In this document: piece by piece, positions 33,805 through 42,919 of the stretch | How positions within the stretch are numbered: position 1 is the stretch's first letter | Layout of the letters: each line of letters opens with the position of its first letter | Assembly (NCBI GenBank): GCA_041580235.1 | Contig: JBFGEG010000001.1 | Coordinates: 1-64,000 of the forward strand | DNA from: JADFOJ01 sp041580235 | Lineage (GTDB): Bacteria; Planctomycetota; Phycisphaerae; Phycisphaerales; SM1A02 | DNA length: 64,000 bases | Direction: 5' to 3' | Translations under genes and position numbers: made by a program | Notes under the pieces: model-generated | Told to the model about the DNA's origin: nothing | Databases searched by the model: none | What the model saw: only the letters and a program-made list of their open reading frames with translations

Positions 33805-35112
33805 ATGACCTTTGAATCCGACCGACCGCTGAAGATCTGCATCTTCGGCGCGGGCCCCGGCACCGGCAACCTCGGCGTCTCGGCGTTGAGCCTGTCCCTG
33901 CTCGCCGGGATCGCCCGCCGCGTGCGGAGCCCGCTCATCACGGCCTTTGACAACGGCCGCGGGCTGCGGCCCGCCCACGCCCGGGTTGCGGGACGCGATC
34001 TGACCTACCAGCTCTGCGGGGCGGTGCCGTCGCGTCGGATCTACCACCGTGACAGCCTCTGGCGGATCCGCGCCTCCGGGCGGCTCGGCGGGCTCGGCAG
34101 CACCGCCATCGACGCCATCCGCAGCGCCGACGCCGTTCTTGACGGCACCAGCGGCGACAGCTTCACCGATCTGTACAGCCGCCGACGCTTCCGCCTGGTC
34201 ACGCTGGAAAAGACCATCGCTCTTGAGCAGCGCCGCCCGCTCATCCTGCTGCCCCAGACGATCGGCCCGTTTCACACGGCCCGGACCCGCCGGATCGCCC
34301 GCCGCATCACGCGGGCGGCGGCCATGGTCTGGGCCCGCGATCAGCGCAGCTTCACGACGCTGCGCGAGCTTCTGGGCCGTGACTTCGATACGAACCGCCA
34401 CCACTGCGGCGTTGACCTCGCGTTCGGGCTGGAGGCGCGGGAGCCGGCGCGGCCGTTGCCGGACGTGATCGCGGCGTGGCTGACGGACGGCGAGAGACCG
34501 CCCGTGATCGGCTTCAACGTCAGCGGCCTCATCTTCAACGACGCGCCGCAGCGGATGCGCCGCTTCCGGCTGCAGGCGGACTACCGGCGGGCCGTCATCG
34601 GATTTCTGCACCGCGTGCTGCGGGAGACGAACGCCAACATCCTGCTCGTACCGCACGTCTTCACCCGTTCCGGGCACTTCGAGCACGATCCCGACGGCTG
34701 CGCCGAGGTCGCTCGGCGCATCGGCCGTATCGATCCGGATCGTGTGGCATGTGTACCCGAGGGGTACGATCCGGGGGAGACCAAGTGGATCATCTCGAGG
34801 ACGGACTGGTTCTGCGGCACCCGCATGCACGCGGCGATCGCCGCCCTGTCCTGCGGGGTCCCCGCCGCCGCCATCGCCTACAGCAGCAAGGTGCTCGGCG
34901 TCTTCGAGACCTGCGACCAGGGACGACACGTCGCGGACCTGCGTCATCTGAACACCGACGATGTCATTGAACAGCTCTGGCGCTCGTGCATGGCGCGTGA
35001 CGAGACGCGTGCGAGCCTGGGGCGAGTGCTGCCCACCGTCCGTGCACAGGTCGAAGCGCAGATGGACGAGATTCTGACCTGCTGCGCAGATCCGCAGCAC
35101 ATTCCGGGGTAA
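33805..35112 (+). CDS. Polysaccharide pyruvyl transferase family protein
   Basis: A 435-residue protein of the polysaccharide pyruvyl transferase fold: KICIFGAGPGTGNLGVSALSLSLLAGI near the start, ILLPQTIGPFHTARTRRIARRI, WARDQRSFTTLRELLG, CGVDLAFGLE, and near the C-terminus WIISRTDWFCGTRMHAAIAALSCGVPAAAIAYSSKVLGVFE. These enzymes transfer pyruvate from phosphoenolpyruvate to sugar hydroxyls, making acidic pyruvyl ketals, or act as related glycosyl-type transferases. It is the first enzyme gene of the locus after the antiterminator and ends five bases before the next start. Confidence 0.85.
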   Translation: MTFESDRPLKICIFGAGPGTGNLGVSALSLSLLAGIARRVRSPLITAFDNGRGLRPAHARVAGRDLTYQLCGAVPSRRIYHRDSLWRIRASGRLGGLGSTAIDAIRSADAVLDGTSGDSFTDLYSRRRFRLVTLEKTIALEQRRPLILLPQTIGPFHTARTRRIARRITRAAAMVWARDQRSFTTLRELLGRDFDTNRHHCGVDLAFGLEAREPARPLPDVIAAWLTDGERPPVIGFNVSGLIFNDAPQRMRRFRLQADYRRAVIGFLHRVLRETNANILLVPHVFTRSGHFEHDPDGCAEVARRIGRIDPDRVACVPEGYDPGETKWIISRTDWFCGTRMHAAIAALSCGVPAAAIAYSSKVLGVFETCDQGRHVADLRHLNTDDVIEQLWRSCMARDETRASLGRVLPTVRAQVEAQMDEILTCCADPQHIPG

Positions 35113-35117
35113 CGACC

Positions 35118-36863
35118 ATGCAACAGCACATTCGAATCGGACGTGCCGAAGTGCTCATCGCGCCGGCGGATACGCTCGCCGAGTGCGATGTCAGCGCGCT
35201 CGCCCGCTGCGTCGGCCAGACGCTCGATGCGCCGACGTACCGGTACCTGGCGTGCGGCTCCTATGGAGCGGTGGTGCTCTCGAAAACCGGCCTCGAGCCC
35301 GCCGGCGGGCCGCGTCCCGCCCACGACATCAAGCTCAGCGAGGGGCTGTGGCCGGAGCCGCTGGGGCTGCGGCTGGCCGTCTGGCCGGCGCCGCCCAACG
35401 CGGCGTGGAGCCTGGAGTCCGATCGCTTCGGCGTGCGGCCCATCTTCTACGGCTTCGACGGGCGGCAGCGCCCGATCGCCTCCACCCGCCCGGAGCTGGT
35501 GGCGACCCTGGTGGGCGGACGGCTCTCGGAGCGATCGGTGGCGGAGCACCTGCTGGTCGGATTCTCCCTCGACGACCACTCGCCCTTCGACGGCGTCTTT
35601 CGACTGCGACCACGGGAGCGTCTCACCCACACCGAGGCCCAGGGCTTCCGGATGATGGGCAAGCCCCGCGAGGAGCCCGAGGATCCGGCGACGGAATGGA
35701 CCGTCGATGGCTGGGTGCACGCGCTCACCCCCGTGATCGCCCGCGCGTTCGAGCACGGGGCAGCGCTGGAGCTTTCCGGCGGCGTGGACAGCCGGCTCGT
35801 GCTGGCGCTGGGGTTGCACGGAGGAGTCAAGCCCAGGTTCGCGTTCACGCTGGGGCGGTACGAGGATGAAGATGTGCGTATCGCGCGTCGCATCTGCGAG
35901 CGGTTCGGCCTGGAGCATCTCGCCCTGCCGGTCGAGATCGACGAGTCGTGGATCAGCGCCGACGGACGCGAGTTCGTGCGACGGGCCGGGTTCGAGGTCA
36001 ACGCGTGCTCCTACGCGTGGCTGCCGCACGTCTTCGAGCGGCTCAGCCGGGTGCGCTCGGTGCAGATCGGCGGCGGGGGCGGGGAGTGCGCCGGGGGCTT
36101 CTACGACAGCCCCCTCGACGCCCTGTGCGCCGCCCGGTCGATCCAGCCCTGGTGGGTGCGGATGCGTCTGCTGCAACGCGGCGTCTCGGCGGCGGCGTTG
36201 TTCGGCAAGGCCCGGGCCAGGGCCTTGACCACCGAGATCGCCGACGCCGCCCTGGCTCGGCTTCGGGCCGGGGCCGGCGGCTGGCGTCGGCGGACCGACG
36301 AGTTCTACCTGGACCAGCGCGTGCCCAACGCGGGCGGCCCCGTCCTCTCCGCGTCGGCGTGCTGGTACGAGCCGCTGCAGCCGCTGCTGCACGGGCCGTA
36401 CGTCGAGTGGGGACGCCACCAGCGGACCAGCCGCCGGGCTCACCGTCGTGTCCAGATGAAGATCATCGATGAGCTGGCGCCCGAGCTCGGCCGTCTTCCG
36501 TACTCCGACAACCGGCGGTTCGCCACCGTCGGCATCGCGAAGCTCGCCCAGCGACTCCACAACCTCCGGTCCACCGGGCTGAAGATCCGCGAGCGGATGG
36601 CGGGCCACCGCGGGACACCCGACCTCGGCGCGCAGAGCGTGTCCGCCGTGCTCCTGCGGGACGAGTCGGTGCTGAGCCTCGTGCACACGCTCTGCAGCAC
36701 CATGAACCTGTGCCGGGAGAACATCGAGCGCATGATCGCCGCACCCGCGGCCTGCGAGCGTGAGCTGGGAACGCTCATCACGGCCGCCTGGGCGGCCGAG
36801 AGCGCCCGGACCGTGGCTCGCGAGCTGTGGGCGGCCCGGCCGCAACTGAGGCTTGCCGCATGA
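35118..36863 (+). CDS. Asparagine-synthase-like amidotransferase lacking the N-terminal cysteine
   Basis: The 581-residue protein has a synthetase-type PP-loop ATPase domain with the motif LELSGGVDSRLVLAL (SGGVDS at residues 220-225) and EFYLDQRVPNAGG toward the C-terminus. The first 200 residues resemble a glutaminase-type domain but start MQQHIRIGRAEV, with no Cys2, so it cannot hydrolyse glutamine in the usual way. It may use another amine donor or build another amide or adenylate, as in beta-lactam synthetase and lasso peptide cyclases. It overlaps the next gene by four bases. Its position among sugar genes suggests amide formation on a sugar or on peptide substituents; that is inference. 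Confidence 0.7.
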   Translation: MQQHIRIGRAEVLIAPADTLAECDVSALARCVGQTLDAPTYRYLACGSYGAVVLSKTGLEPAGGPRPAHDIKLSEGLWPEPLGLRLAVWPAPPNAAWSLESDRFGVRPIFYGFDGRQRPIASTRPELVATLVGGRLSERSVAEHLLVGFSLDDHSPFDGVFRLRPRERLTHTEAQGFRMMGKPREEPEDPATEWTVDGWVHALTPVIARAFEHGAALELSGGVDSRLVLALGLHGGVKPRFAFTLGRYEDEDVRIARRICERFGLEHLALPVEIDESWISADGREFVRRAGFEVNACSYAWLPHVFERLSRVRSVQIGGGGGECAGGFYDSPLDALCAARSIQPWWVRMRLLQRGVSAAALFGKARARALTTEIADAALARLRAGAGGWRRRTDEFYLDQRVPNAGGPVLSASACWYEPLQPLLHGPYVEWGRHQRTSRRAHRRVQMKIIDELAPELGRLPYSDNRRFATVGIAKLAQRLHNLRSTGLKIRERMAGHRGTPDLGAQSVSAVLLRDESVLSLVHTLCSTMNLCRENIERMIAAPAACERELGTLITAAWAAESARTVARELWAARPQLRLAA

Positions 36864-38065
36864 CGACGGCCGACCCCGTACGGAAACCGCAGGACTTCCT
36901 GGTCTTCGGCGCGCCGGCCATCGGCGAGGCCGAGATCGCCGAGGTGACCGACAGCCTGCGCAGCGGCTGGCTCGGCACGGGTCCCAAGGTGCAGCGCTTC
37001 GAGTCCGACTTTGCGGCGTACAAGGGGGTGCCCGACGCGGTGGCGGTGAGCTCCTGCACGGCGGCCCTGCATCTGAGCCTGCTCGTCGCCGGGATCGGGC
37101 CCGGCGACGAGGTCATCACGACCCCCCTGACCTTCTGCGCGACGGTCAACGCGATCATCCACGCCGGGGCGACCCCCGTCCTTGCCGATGTGGACCCGCG
37201 GACCATGAACATCGATCCGGCGGCGATCGAGGCGGCCGTCACGCCTCGCACGCGGGCGATCGTGCCCGTGCACTTCGCCGGCCGGTCGTGCGACCTCAAA
37301 CGCATCGCCGCCATCGCTTCCGGTCACGGCCTGCGGCTCATCGAGGACTGCGCACACGCGATCGAGACGACGTGGCACGGGACCCCCGCAGGCACCGTCG
37401 GCGACTTCGGCTGCTTCAGCTTCTACGTCACCAAGAACGTCGCCACCGGCGAGGGCGGCATGATCCTCGTTCGCGATGCCGGGGACGCCGCCCGCCTCAG
37501 GACACTTGCCCTTCACGGCATGACGACCGACGCCTGGCACCGCTTTCGCGACGAGGGCTACCGCCACTATGACGTTGTCGAGGCGGGCTACAAGTGCAAC
37601 ATGATGGACCTCCAGGCCGCGATCGGGATCCACCAGCTGCGGCGGGTTGAGGCGGGCCGGCGGCGGCGCCTGGCCGTCTGGGCCCGCTACCAGGAATCGT
37701 TCGCCGGGCTGCCCGTCACACGCCCCGAGCCGCCGCAGCCCGGCACGCGTCACGCGCACCACCTCTACACGCTGCTCGTCGATGAACGCGAGTGCGGTAT
37801 CGACCGCGACACCTTTCTCGCCCAGATGACGCGTCACGGCATCGGCGTCGGCGTGCACTACCTCAGCGTGCCGGAGCACCCGTGCTACCAGCAACGTTTC
37901 GGATGGCGCCCGCAGGACTTCCCCCACGCCATGCGTATCGGTCGCCAGACGGTGAGCCTTCCGCTCTCGGCCGGCCTCACCGACCGCGACGCGGCCGACG
38001 TCGTCACCGCCGTGACGCGGACGCTCGCCGCCGCCCCCAGCTCGATTCACCGTCTGGCCGCATGA
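36860..38065 (+). CDS. DegT/DnrJ/EryC1/StrS family sugar aminotransferase
   Basis: A 401-residue PLP enzyme making amino sugars from keto-sugar nucleotides. It starts at the ATGA overlap with 36863. Typical segments are SGWLGTGPKVQRFESDFAAYKG, VSSCTAALHLSLL, DEVITTPLTFCATVNAIIHAGATPVLADVD, IEDCAHAIETTWHG and FSFYVTKNVATGEGGMI with the PLP-linking lysine. The C-terminal GVHYLSVPEHPCYQQRFGW is also typical. The locus has three acyltransferase-like genes that could acylate the new amine. The donor and sugar are not known. Confidence 0.9.
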   Translation: MTTADPVRKPQDFLVFGAPAIGEAEIAEVTDSLRSGWLGTGPKVQRFESDFAAYKGVPDAVAVSSCTAALHLSLLVAGIGPGDEVITTPLTFCATVNAIIHAGATPVLADVDPRTMNIDPAAIEAAVTPRTRAIVPVHFAGRSCDLKRIAAIASGHGLRLIEDCAHAIETTWHGTPAGTVGDFGCFSFYVTKNVATGEGGMILVRDAGDAARLRTLALHGMTTDAWHRFRDEGYRHYDVVEAGYKCNMMDLQAAIGIHQLRRVEAGRRRRLAVWARYQESFAGLPVTRPEPPQPGTRHAHHLYTLLVDERECGIDRDTFLAQMTRHGIGVGVHYLSVPEHPCYQQRFGWRPQDFPHAMRIGRQTVSLPLSAGLTDRDAADVVTAVTRTLAAAPSSIHRLAA

Positions 38066-39252
38066 TCGTGAGCGACTCCAGCCAATCCACCGTCGTGCAC
38101 TCGGTTCCGGGTGCCTGGCTGCCGCAGACGGAGACGTGGCTGCACAACCAGCTGCGGTTTCTCCCGGCGTGGATCGAGTCGCATGTGGTCTGCGAAAGGG
38201 TCGAGAACCTCGATCAGTTTGAGGTGCCGAACCTGCACTGTCGCCACCGCGGCGACCTTGCGGAGCGCCGTCTGCGATTCCGCCGGCACGACGGCTTCCT
38301 GCTGTGGCAGGCCGCCGCCGTCGGTGCCGGTCTCGTTCACTCGCACTTCGGGCCTCAGGGGTGGCGTGACAGCCCCGTCGCCCGACGCCTGGGCATACGT
38401 CACGTCGTGTCCTTCTACGGCTACGACGTGAGCCACCTGCCCCACGTCAGCGCCAAGTGGCGCTGGCGCTACCGGCACCTGTTCCGGCGGGTGGACACCG
38501 TCCTCGCCGAAGGCGAGCACATGGCCGGTCGTCTCGCGGACCTCGGCTGCCCGCAGTCCAAGCTGCGGGTCCACCGGCTGGGCGTGGACCTGTCGGCGAT
38601 CGAGTATCGGCCCCGCGTGTGGGACCGCCGCGAGCCGCTGCGGGTGCTGCTGGCCGCGTCGTTTCGCCCGAAGAAGGGCCTGCCGGCGGCGATCGAGGCG
38701 CTGGGTCGTCTCCGCCGCGAGGTCAAGGTCCAGGTCACCATCATCGGCGACGCCACGGCCGCCCCCGGCAGCCACGACGAGAAACGGCGGATCCTGACGG
38801 CCATCGAGCGTCACGGACTCGACGCGGACCTGCTCGGTTTCCGCACGCACGACGTGCTGCTGGAGCAGGCCGCCCGCCATCACCTGTACCTCGCCCCCAG
38901 CGTGGAGGCCGCCGACGGCGACACGGAAGGCGGGGCGCCGATCACGCTCATCGAAATGATCGCCAGCGGCATGCCCGTCGTCAGCTCCCGCCATTGCGAC
39001 ATCCCCGGCGTGGTGCGTCATGGCCGCAGCGGTTACCTCGCGCGGGAAGGCGACGTCGGCGACCTGCTGCAGCAGCTGCGTCGGACGCTCGCGTTCGCCG
39101 ACCGCTGGCCCGCGATGCTGCGGGCGGGGCGGACGTGGGTCGAGCAGCGCTTCGACGCCGCGGTTCAGGGCAAGCGTCTGGCGTCGATCTACCTCGAGCT
39201 CACGACCGGCCTTCGCCGCGACGACCTCGACCAGCAACGGCGTGCGGCATGA
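38062..39252 (+). CDS. Glycosyltransferase of the GT4 (GT-B) type
   Basis: A 396-residue GT-B protein starting at the ATGA overlap. It has an N-terminal acceptor-binding half with HSHFGPQGWRDSPVARRLG, the middle FYGYDVSH, and a C-terminal donor-binding half with LRVLLAASFRPKKGLPAAIEALGRL, VQVTIIGDA, LGFRTHDVLLEQ and the nucleotide-sugar signature EGGAPITLIEMIASGMPVVSS. The E-x7-E pattern of retaining GT4 enzymes is present in that last segment (EGGAPITLIE). It likely adds one sugar to the repeat unit. Confidence 0.9.
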   Translation: MIVSDSSQSTVVHSVPGAWLPQTETWLHNQLRFLPAWIESHVVCERVENLDQFEVPNLHCRHRGDLAERRLRFRRHDGFLLWQAAAVGAGLVHSHFGPQGWRDSPVARRLGIRHVVSFYGYDVSHLPHVSAKWRWRYRHLFRRVDTVLAEGEHMAGRLADLGCPQSKLRVHRLGVDLSAIEYRPRVWDRREPLRVLLAASFRPKKGLPAAIEALGRLRREVKVQVTIIGDATAAPGSHDEKRRILTAIERHGLDADLLGFRTHDVLLEQAARHHLYLAPSVEAADGDTEGGAPITLIEMIASGMPVVSSRHCDIPGVVRHGRSGYLAREGDVGDLLQQLRRTLAFADRWPAMLRAGRTWVEQRFDAAVQGKRLASIYLELTTGLRRDDLDQQRRAA

Positions 39253-40088
39253 CCGCCTCCATCGACATCCTGATGATCACCCATGAGCGGCCCGAGTACA
39301 CGCGGCTCTCTCTGGCCGCGCTGCTCGACTCATGCGACGATCGTATGAGGGTGTGGGTGTGGCACAATGGCAGCGATGCCGAGACGCTGGGCGTGGTGCA
39401 CTCCATGCAGGAGCACCCCCGCTTCCACCGGCTTCACCACTCGCCGGACAACCGGCTCATCCGCGAGCCGATCAACTGGCTGTTCGACGAGGCCGACGCC
39501 GACCTGCTCGGCCTCGTCAACGACGACTGCGTGGTGACCGACGGCTGGGCGCACACGCTGCGGTCAGCCCACGAGGACGTGGCGGAGCTCGGGGTGATCG
39601 CGTGCTGGCACTTCCGACCCGAAGACTACGTTGAGCATCTCGCCCGCCGCAAGACCCGAACGTTCTCCGGCGGGCACCGGCTCATGGTGAACCCTTGGGT
39701 CCAGGGCAGCGGGGTCGTGCTCAAGCGATCGTGCGTCCGGCAGCTCGGCCTGCTCGCGCCCCGGGAGCTTGGCTTCACGCCCTACTGCATACGCCTTGCC
39801 CACCGGGGATGGATCAACGGCTGGTATCTGCCCCTGATTCCTCTCGATCACCTCGACGACCCCCGTTCGCCGCGGACGCTGCTGCGATCGGACATCGACC
39901 TGGCGACCCGGACGCCGCTGTCGGCGCGTCACCGCGGCGCCCGCAGCATCGGTGAATGGGACTGGCACTTGCGTCGCAGCGCCCGCGCCATCCAGGAGGC
40001 CCCGTCCGATCCGCGGCTGTACGTCGGCCTCCGCAAGAAGATCCGCCGCTCGTGGACCCGGCTCATGGGTCGCGAGCTGCTGTACTGA
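39249..40088 (+). CDS. Glycosyltransferase of the GT2 (GT-A) type
   Basis: A 279-residue GT-A protein starting MTASIDILMITHERPEYTRLSLAALLDS, with VWHNGSD, a DXD-like element in LLGLVNDDCVVTDGWAH and WVQGSGVVLKRSCVRQLG near residue 160. It overlaps the previous gene by four bases. No membrane segment is present, so it acts at the cytoplasmic face. A galactosyl- or rhamnosyltransferase role is possible; the sugar cannot be deduced. Confidence 0.75.
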   Translation: MTASIDILMITHERPEYTRLSLAALLDSCDDRMRVWVWHNGSDAETLGVVHSMQEHPRFHRLHHSPDNRLIREPINWLFDEADADLLGLVNDDCVVTDGWAHTLRSAHEDVAELGVIACWHFRPEDYVEHLARRKTRTFSGGHRLMVNPWVQGSGVVLKRSCVRQLGLLAPRELGFTPYCIRLAHRGWINGWYLPLIPLDHLDDPRSPRTLLRSDIDLATRTPLSARHRGARSIGEWDWHLRRSARAIQEAPSDPRLYVGLRKKIRRSWTRLMGRELLY

Positions 40089-40094
40089 CCACGG

Positions 40095-41498
40095 ATGCGT
40101 CTGACCGTCCTTCAGTCAATCAACGACGTCGTCGAGCGGCAGCTCTGCTCGGGGTGCGGTGCCTGCGCCGCCGTGAGCCCGCAGCGCTACGAAATGATCG
40201 ACACCCGCGACCACGGCCGACGCCCCCGGGTGCGGGACGGCGCGTCGCCGGGCCCCGGCGACGACGAGGCCCTGAGCGTGTGCCCGGGCGTCGCGGTGGA
40301 GCACGACTTCGACGAGACGCAGCCGGGGCTCATCCGGTCGCTGCGGCCGGGCTGGGGACCCGTGCTGGAGGTGTGGGAGGGCCATGCCTCGGACGGGGAC
40401 CTTCGCTTCAAGGCGTCCAGCGGCGGGGCGGCCAGCGCCATCGCCCTGGCCTGCCTGGAGACGGGAGGCTTCCACGGCGTGCTGCACATCAAAGCGCGTG
40501 ACGACGTGCCCTATCTCAATCACACCGTCCTCAGCACGACACGTGACGAGATCCTGGCGGCGACCGGCTCGCGCTACGCGCCGGCCAGCCCCTGTGACGG
40601 CCTGCGGCTCATCGAGGACGCGCCGGGCCCCTGCGTTCTCATCGCCAAGCCGTGTGACGTCGCCGCCGCCCGGCGTGTGCAGGCGATTCGGCCCCGGCTT
40701 CGTGAACGACTCGGCGTGACCATCGCCTTCTTCTGCGCGGGCACGCCGACCACGGCAGGGACCCTGCAGATGCTGCGTCGCATGGGCGTGGACGACCCGA
40801 CCCGCGTCACGGACCTTCGTTACCGCGGCCACGGATGGCCGGGCGACGCGGTGGCGACGGTCCAAGGTCCCGCCGGTCCCCAGACGCGACGTCTGGCGTA
40901 CGAGGAATCGTGGGGCGAGATCCTCACGAACCACAAGCAATGGCGATGTCACGTCTGCGCCGATCACACCGGTGAGCGGGCTGACATCGCCGTCGGCGAC
41001 CCCTGGCACCGCACGATCGAGCCCGGCGAACGAGGCGAGTCCCTCGTGCTGGTTCGTACCGAGCGCGGACGACGCGTGCTCCGCGAGGCGATGGAAGCCG
41101 GCTATCTTTCGCTGCGGCGGGCGGACCCGTCGATTCTGCCCGCGTCGCAGCCGAGCCTGCTGCGAGGCCGCGGCGCGGTGTGGGGACGCCTCCTGGCGTG
41201 CCGGCTGCTTGGCGCAGCCGTTCCGCGCTACCGGGGCTTTCCGCTGTTCCGCTTCTGGTGGTCGACGCTGACCGCGAGCCAGAAGCTCCGCACCATCGCC
41301 GGCACGGCGCGGCGTGTTCTCTCGGGTCGGCTGCACCGGCGAGAGCCGCTGGAGCCGATCGGATTCGATTCATCGCCGGCGCGCCGCGAGCACGCGGTGC
41401 CGGCCCGCGGGAGGCGGCACACGCCACCGGAGACTCGCGGATTCACGACCCGGCCCATGACAACACATGAGGCCGCGATCACGGCACGGGACACCTGA
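40095..41498 (+). CDS. Coenzyme F420 hydrogenase/dehydrogenase beta-subunit (FrhB)-like protein of a polysaccharide locus
   Basis: A 467-residue protein with an N-terminal iron-sulfur motif CSGCGACAAVSP near residues 18-29, FKASSGGAASAIALACLE, IAKPCDVAAARR, FFCAGTP and the later WRCHVCADHTGERADIAVGDPW that holds further cysteines. These are landmarks of the FrhB family, which binds FAD and Fe-S clusters. Homologues occur in many polysaccharide loci next to pyruvyl transferases, without F420. They are thought to carry out redox or pyruvylation-related steps on sugars, but the reaction is not established. The C-terminal 100 residues are a basic extension. Confidence 0.8.
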   Translation: MRLTVLQSINDVVERQLCSGCGACAAVSPQRYEMIDTRDHGRRPRVRDGASPGPGDDEALSVCPGVAVEHDFDETQPGLIRSLRPGWGPVLEVWEGHASDGDLRFKASSGGAASAIALACLETGGFHGVLHIKARDDVPYLNHTVLSTTRDEILAATGSRYAPASPCDGLRLIEDAPGPCVLIAKPCDVAAARRVQAIRPRLRERLGVTIAFFCAGTPTTAGTLQMLRRMGVDDPTRVTDLRYRGHGWPGDAVATVQGPAGPQTRRLAYEESWGEILTNHKQWRCHVCADHTGERADIAVGDPWHRTIEPGERGESLVLVRTERGRRVLREAMEAGYLSLRRADPSILPASQPSLLRGRGAVWGRLLACRLLGAAVPRYRGFPLFRFWWSTLTASQKLRTIAGTARRVLSGRLHRREPLEPIGFDSSPARREHAVPARGRRHTPPETRGFTTRPMTTHEAAITARDT

Positions 41499-42919
41499 TG
41501 GACGGCTACACGACCACCGACGTCTGGTTCAACCAGACGATCCTGCACCCGCTGGGGCTGGCCATGCTGCTGCTCCTGGGGCTGGCCACCCTGCTCGTGC
41601 CTCGTCGTTACGCGCTGGTGCCGGCGCTGATCCTCGCCTGCTTCGTCTCCCCCGCCCAGCGCGTGGTGGTGCTGTCGCTGGACTTTCACTTCATCCGGGC
41701 CATGACCGCATTCGGCCTGGTCAGGATCCTTCTTCGCGGCGAGCTGAAGGGCTTCCGCTGGAAGCCGCTCGACACGGCGGTCGTCGCGTGGGGCGTGTGC
41801 GCGACCGTGGCGGGGTCGATGCTCTACGGCACTTCGGCCGGCCTCGTCTATCACCTCGGGCTCCTCTACGACGCGCTGGGCCTGTACTTCTTGGGGCGTG
41901 TCATCGTCCGCGACTGGGACGACGTGATCGCATTCGCCCGCTGTGCCGCCGTCATCAGCGTACCCATGGCGACCGCCTTTCTGGTCGAGAAGGCGACCGG
42001 GCGCAACATGTTCGCGTTCTTCGGCGGCGTGCCGGAGATCACGGTCGTGCGCGACGGGAAGCTGCGGTGCCAGGGACCGTTCGACCACTCGATCTTCGCG
42101 GGCACCTTCTGGGCGGTGCTCATGCCGCTCGTCGGCGCGCTGTGGTGGGACCGGGGCTGGAGCCGGGGCCTCGCCGCGGTCGGGGTGACGTGCTCGGCGA
42201 TGATCGTCGTCGCGTGCGCCTCGGCCACGCCGCTGGGCGGGATGCTCGTCGGCCTCGGCGCCGCGGCGCTGTACCCGTTCCGCCGGCACATGAGCCTGGT
42301 CCGCTGGTCAGCCGTGGCGGTGATCATCCTGCTCCAGATCGTCATGATCAATCCGATCTGGCACCTGCTGGCCCGAGTCCCGCTGGTCAGCGGCTCCACC
42401 GGCTGGTATCGCTACAAGCTCATCGACGAGTTCGTCCGGCACTTCGCCGAGTGGTGCGTGATCGGCACCCGCGGCTACGAAAGCTGGCCCGGGCCCGGCT
42501 TCACGGCGATCACCAACGAGTACGTCCGCCAGGGCGTCAACGGCGGCCTCATGACGCTGAGTTTGTTCATAGCCATCATCGTCGCTGCGTTCGTGACGAT
42601 CGGCCGCATCGGACGGTCCTCGGCCGCCCCGCGCCGGATCGTCGTCAGCGCCGCGGACGGGACGCCGCGGGTCGCGGAGCCGGGGCCGAAGGCCGTCGCG
42701 CGGGCCCGCGTCCACACCGCAATGGCGTGGGGTCTGGGCGTGTCACTGTTCATCCACTGCGTCGTGTTCGTGGGGGTGTCGTACTTCGGCCAGGTCCTGC
42801 TGATCTGGTACCTCGGCCTCGCCTTCGTCGGCAGCCTCGCCCCCGCCCGCCGTCGTCACCGCATCGTCGCCGTCCGGCGGCCGCAGCCGACCCCGGCGCT
42901 CGTCCCGGTGGGAGCCTGA
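41498..42919 (+). CDS. O-antigen polymerase/ligase-like (Wzy-like) membrane protein
   Basis: A 473-residue membrane protein overlapping the previous gene by one base. It has about ten hydrophobic segments (e.g. HPLGLAMLLLLGLATLLV, LGLLYDALGLYFLG, AVAVIILLQIVMIN, LMTLSLFIAIIVAAFVTIG, LGVSLFIHCVVFVGVSYFG). A long periplasmic loop near residues 285-345 contains LVSGSTGWYRYKLIDEF and GTRGYESWPGPG, where Wzy/WaaL-like proteins carry catalytic residues. It is the only polymerase candidate in the locus. The C-terminal tail is basic. Polymerase function is inferred from topology and place. Confidence 0.75.
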   Translation: MDGYTTTDVWFNQTILHPLGLAMLLLLGLATLLVPRRYALVPALILACFVSPAQRVVVLSLDFHFIRAMTAFGLVRILLRGELKGFRWKPLDTAVVAWGVCATVAGSMLYGTSAGLVYHLGLLYDALGLYFLGRVIVRDWDDVIAFARCAAVISVPMATAFLVEKATGRNMFAFFGGVPEITVVRDGKLRCQGPFDHSIFAGTFWAVLMPLVGALWWDRGWSRGLAAVGVTCSAMIVVACASATPLGGMLVGLGAAALYPFRRHMSLVRWSAVAVIILLQIVMINPIWHLLARVPLVSGSTGWYRYKLIDEFVRHFAEWCVIGTRGYESWPGPGFTAITNEYVRQGVNGGLMTLSLFIAIIVAAFVTIGRIGRSSAAPRRIVVSAADGTPRVAEPGPKAVARARVHTAMAWGLGVSLFIHCVVFVGVSYFGQVLLIWYLGLAFVGSLAPARRRHRIVAVRRPQPTPALVPVGA

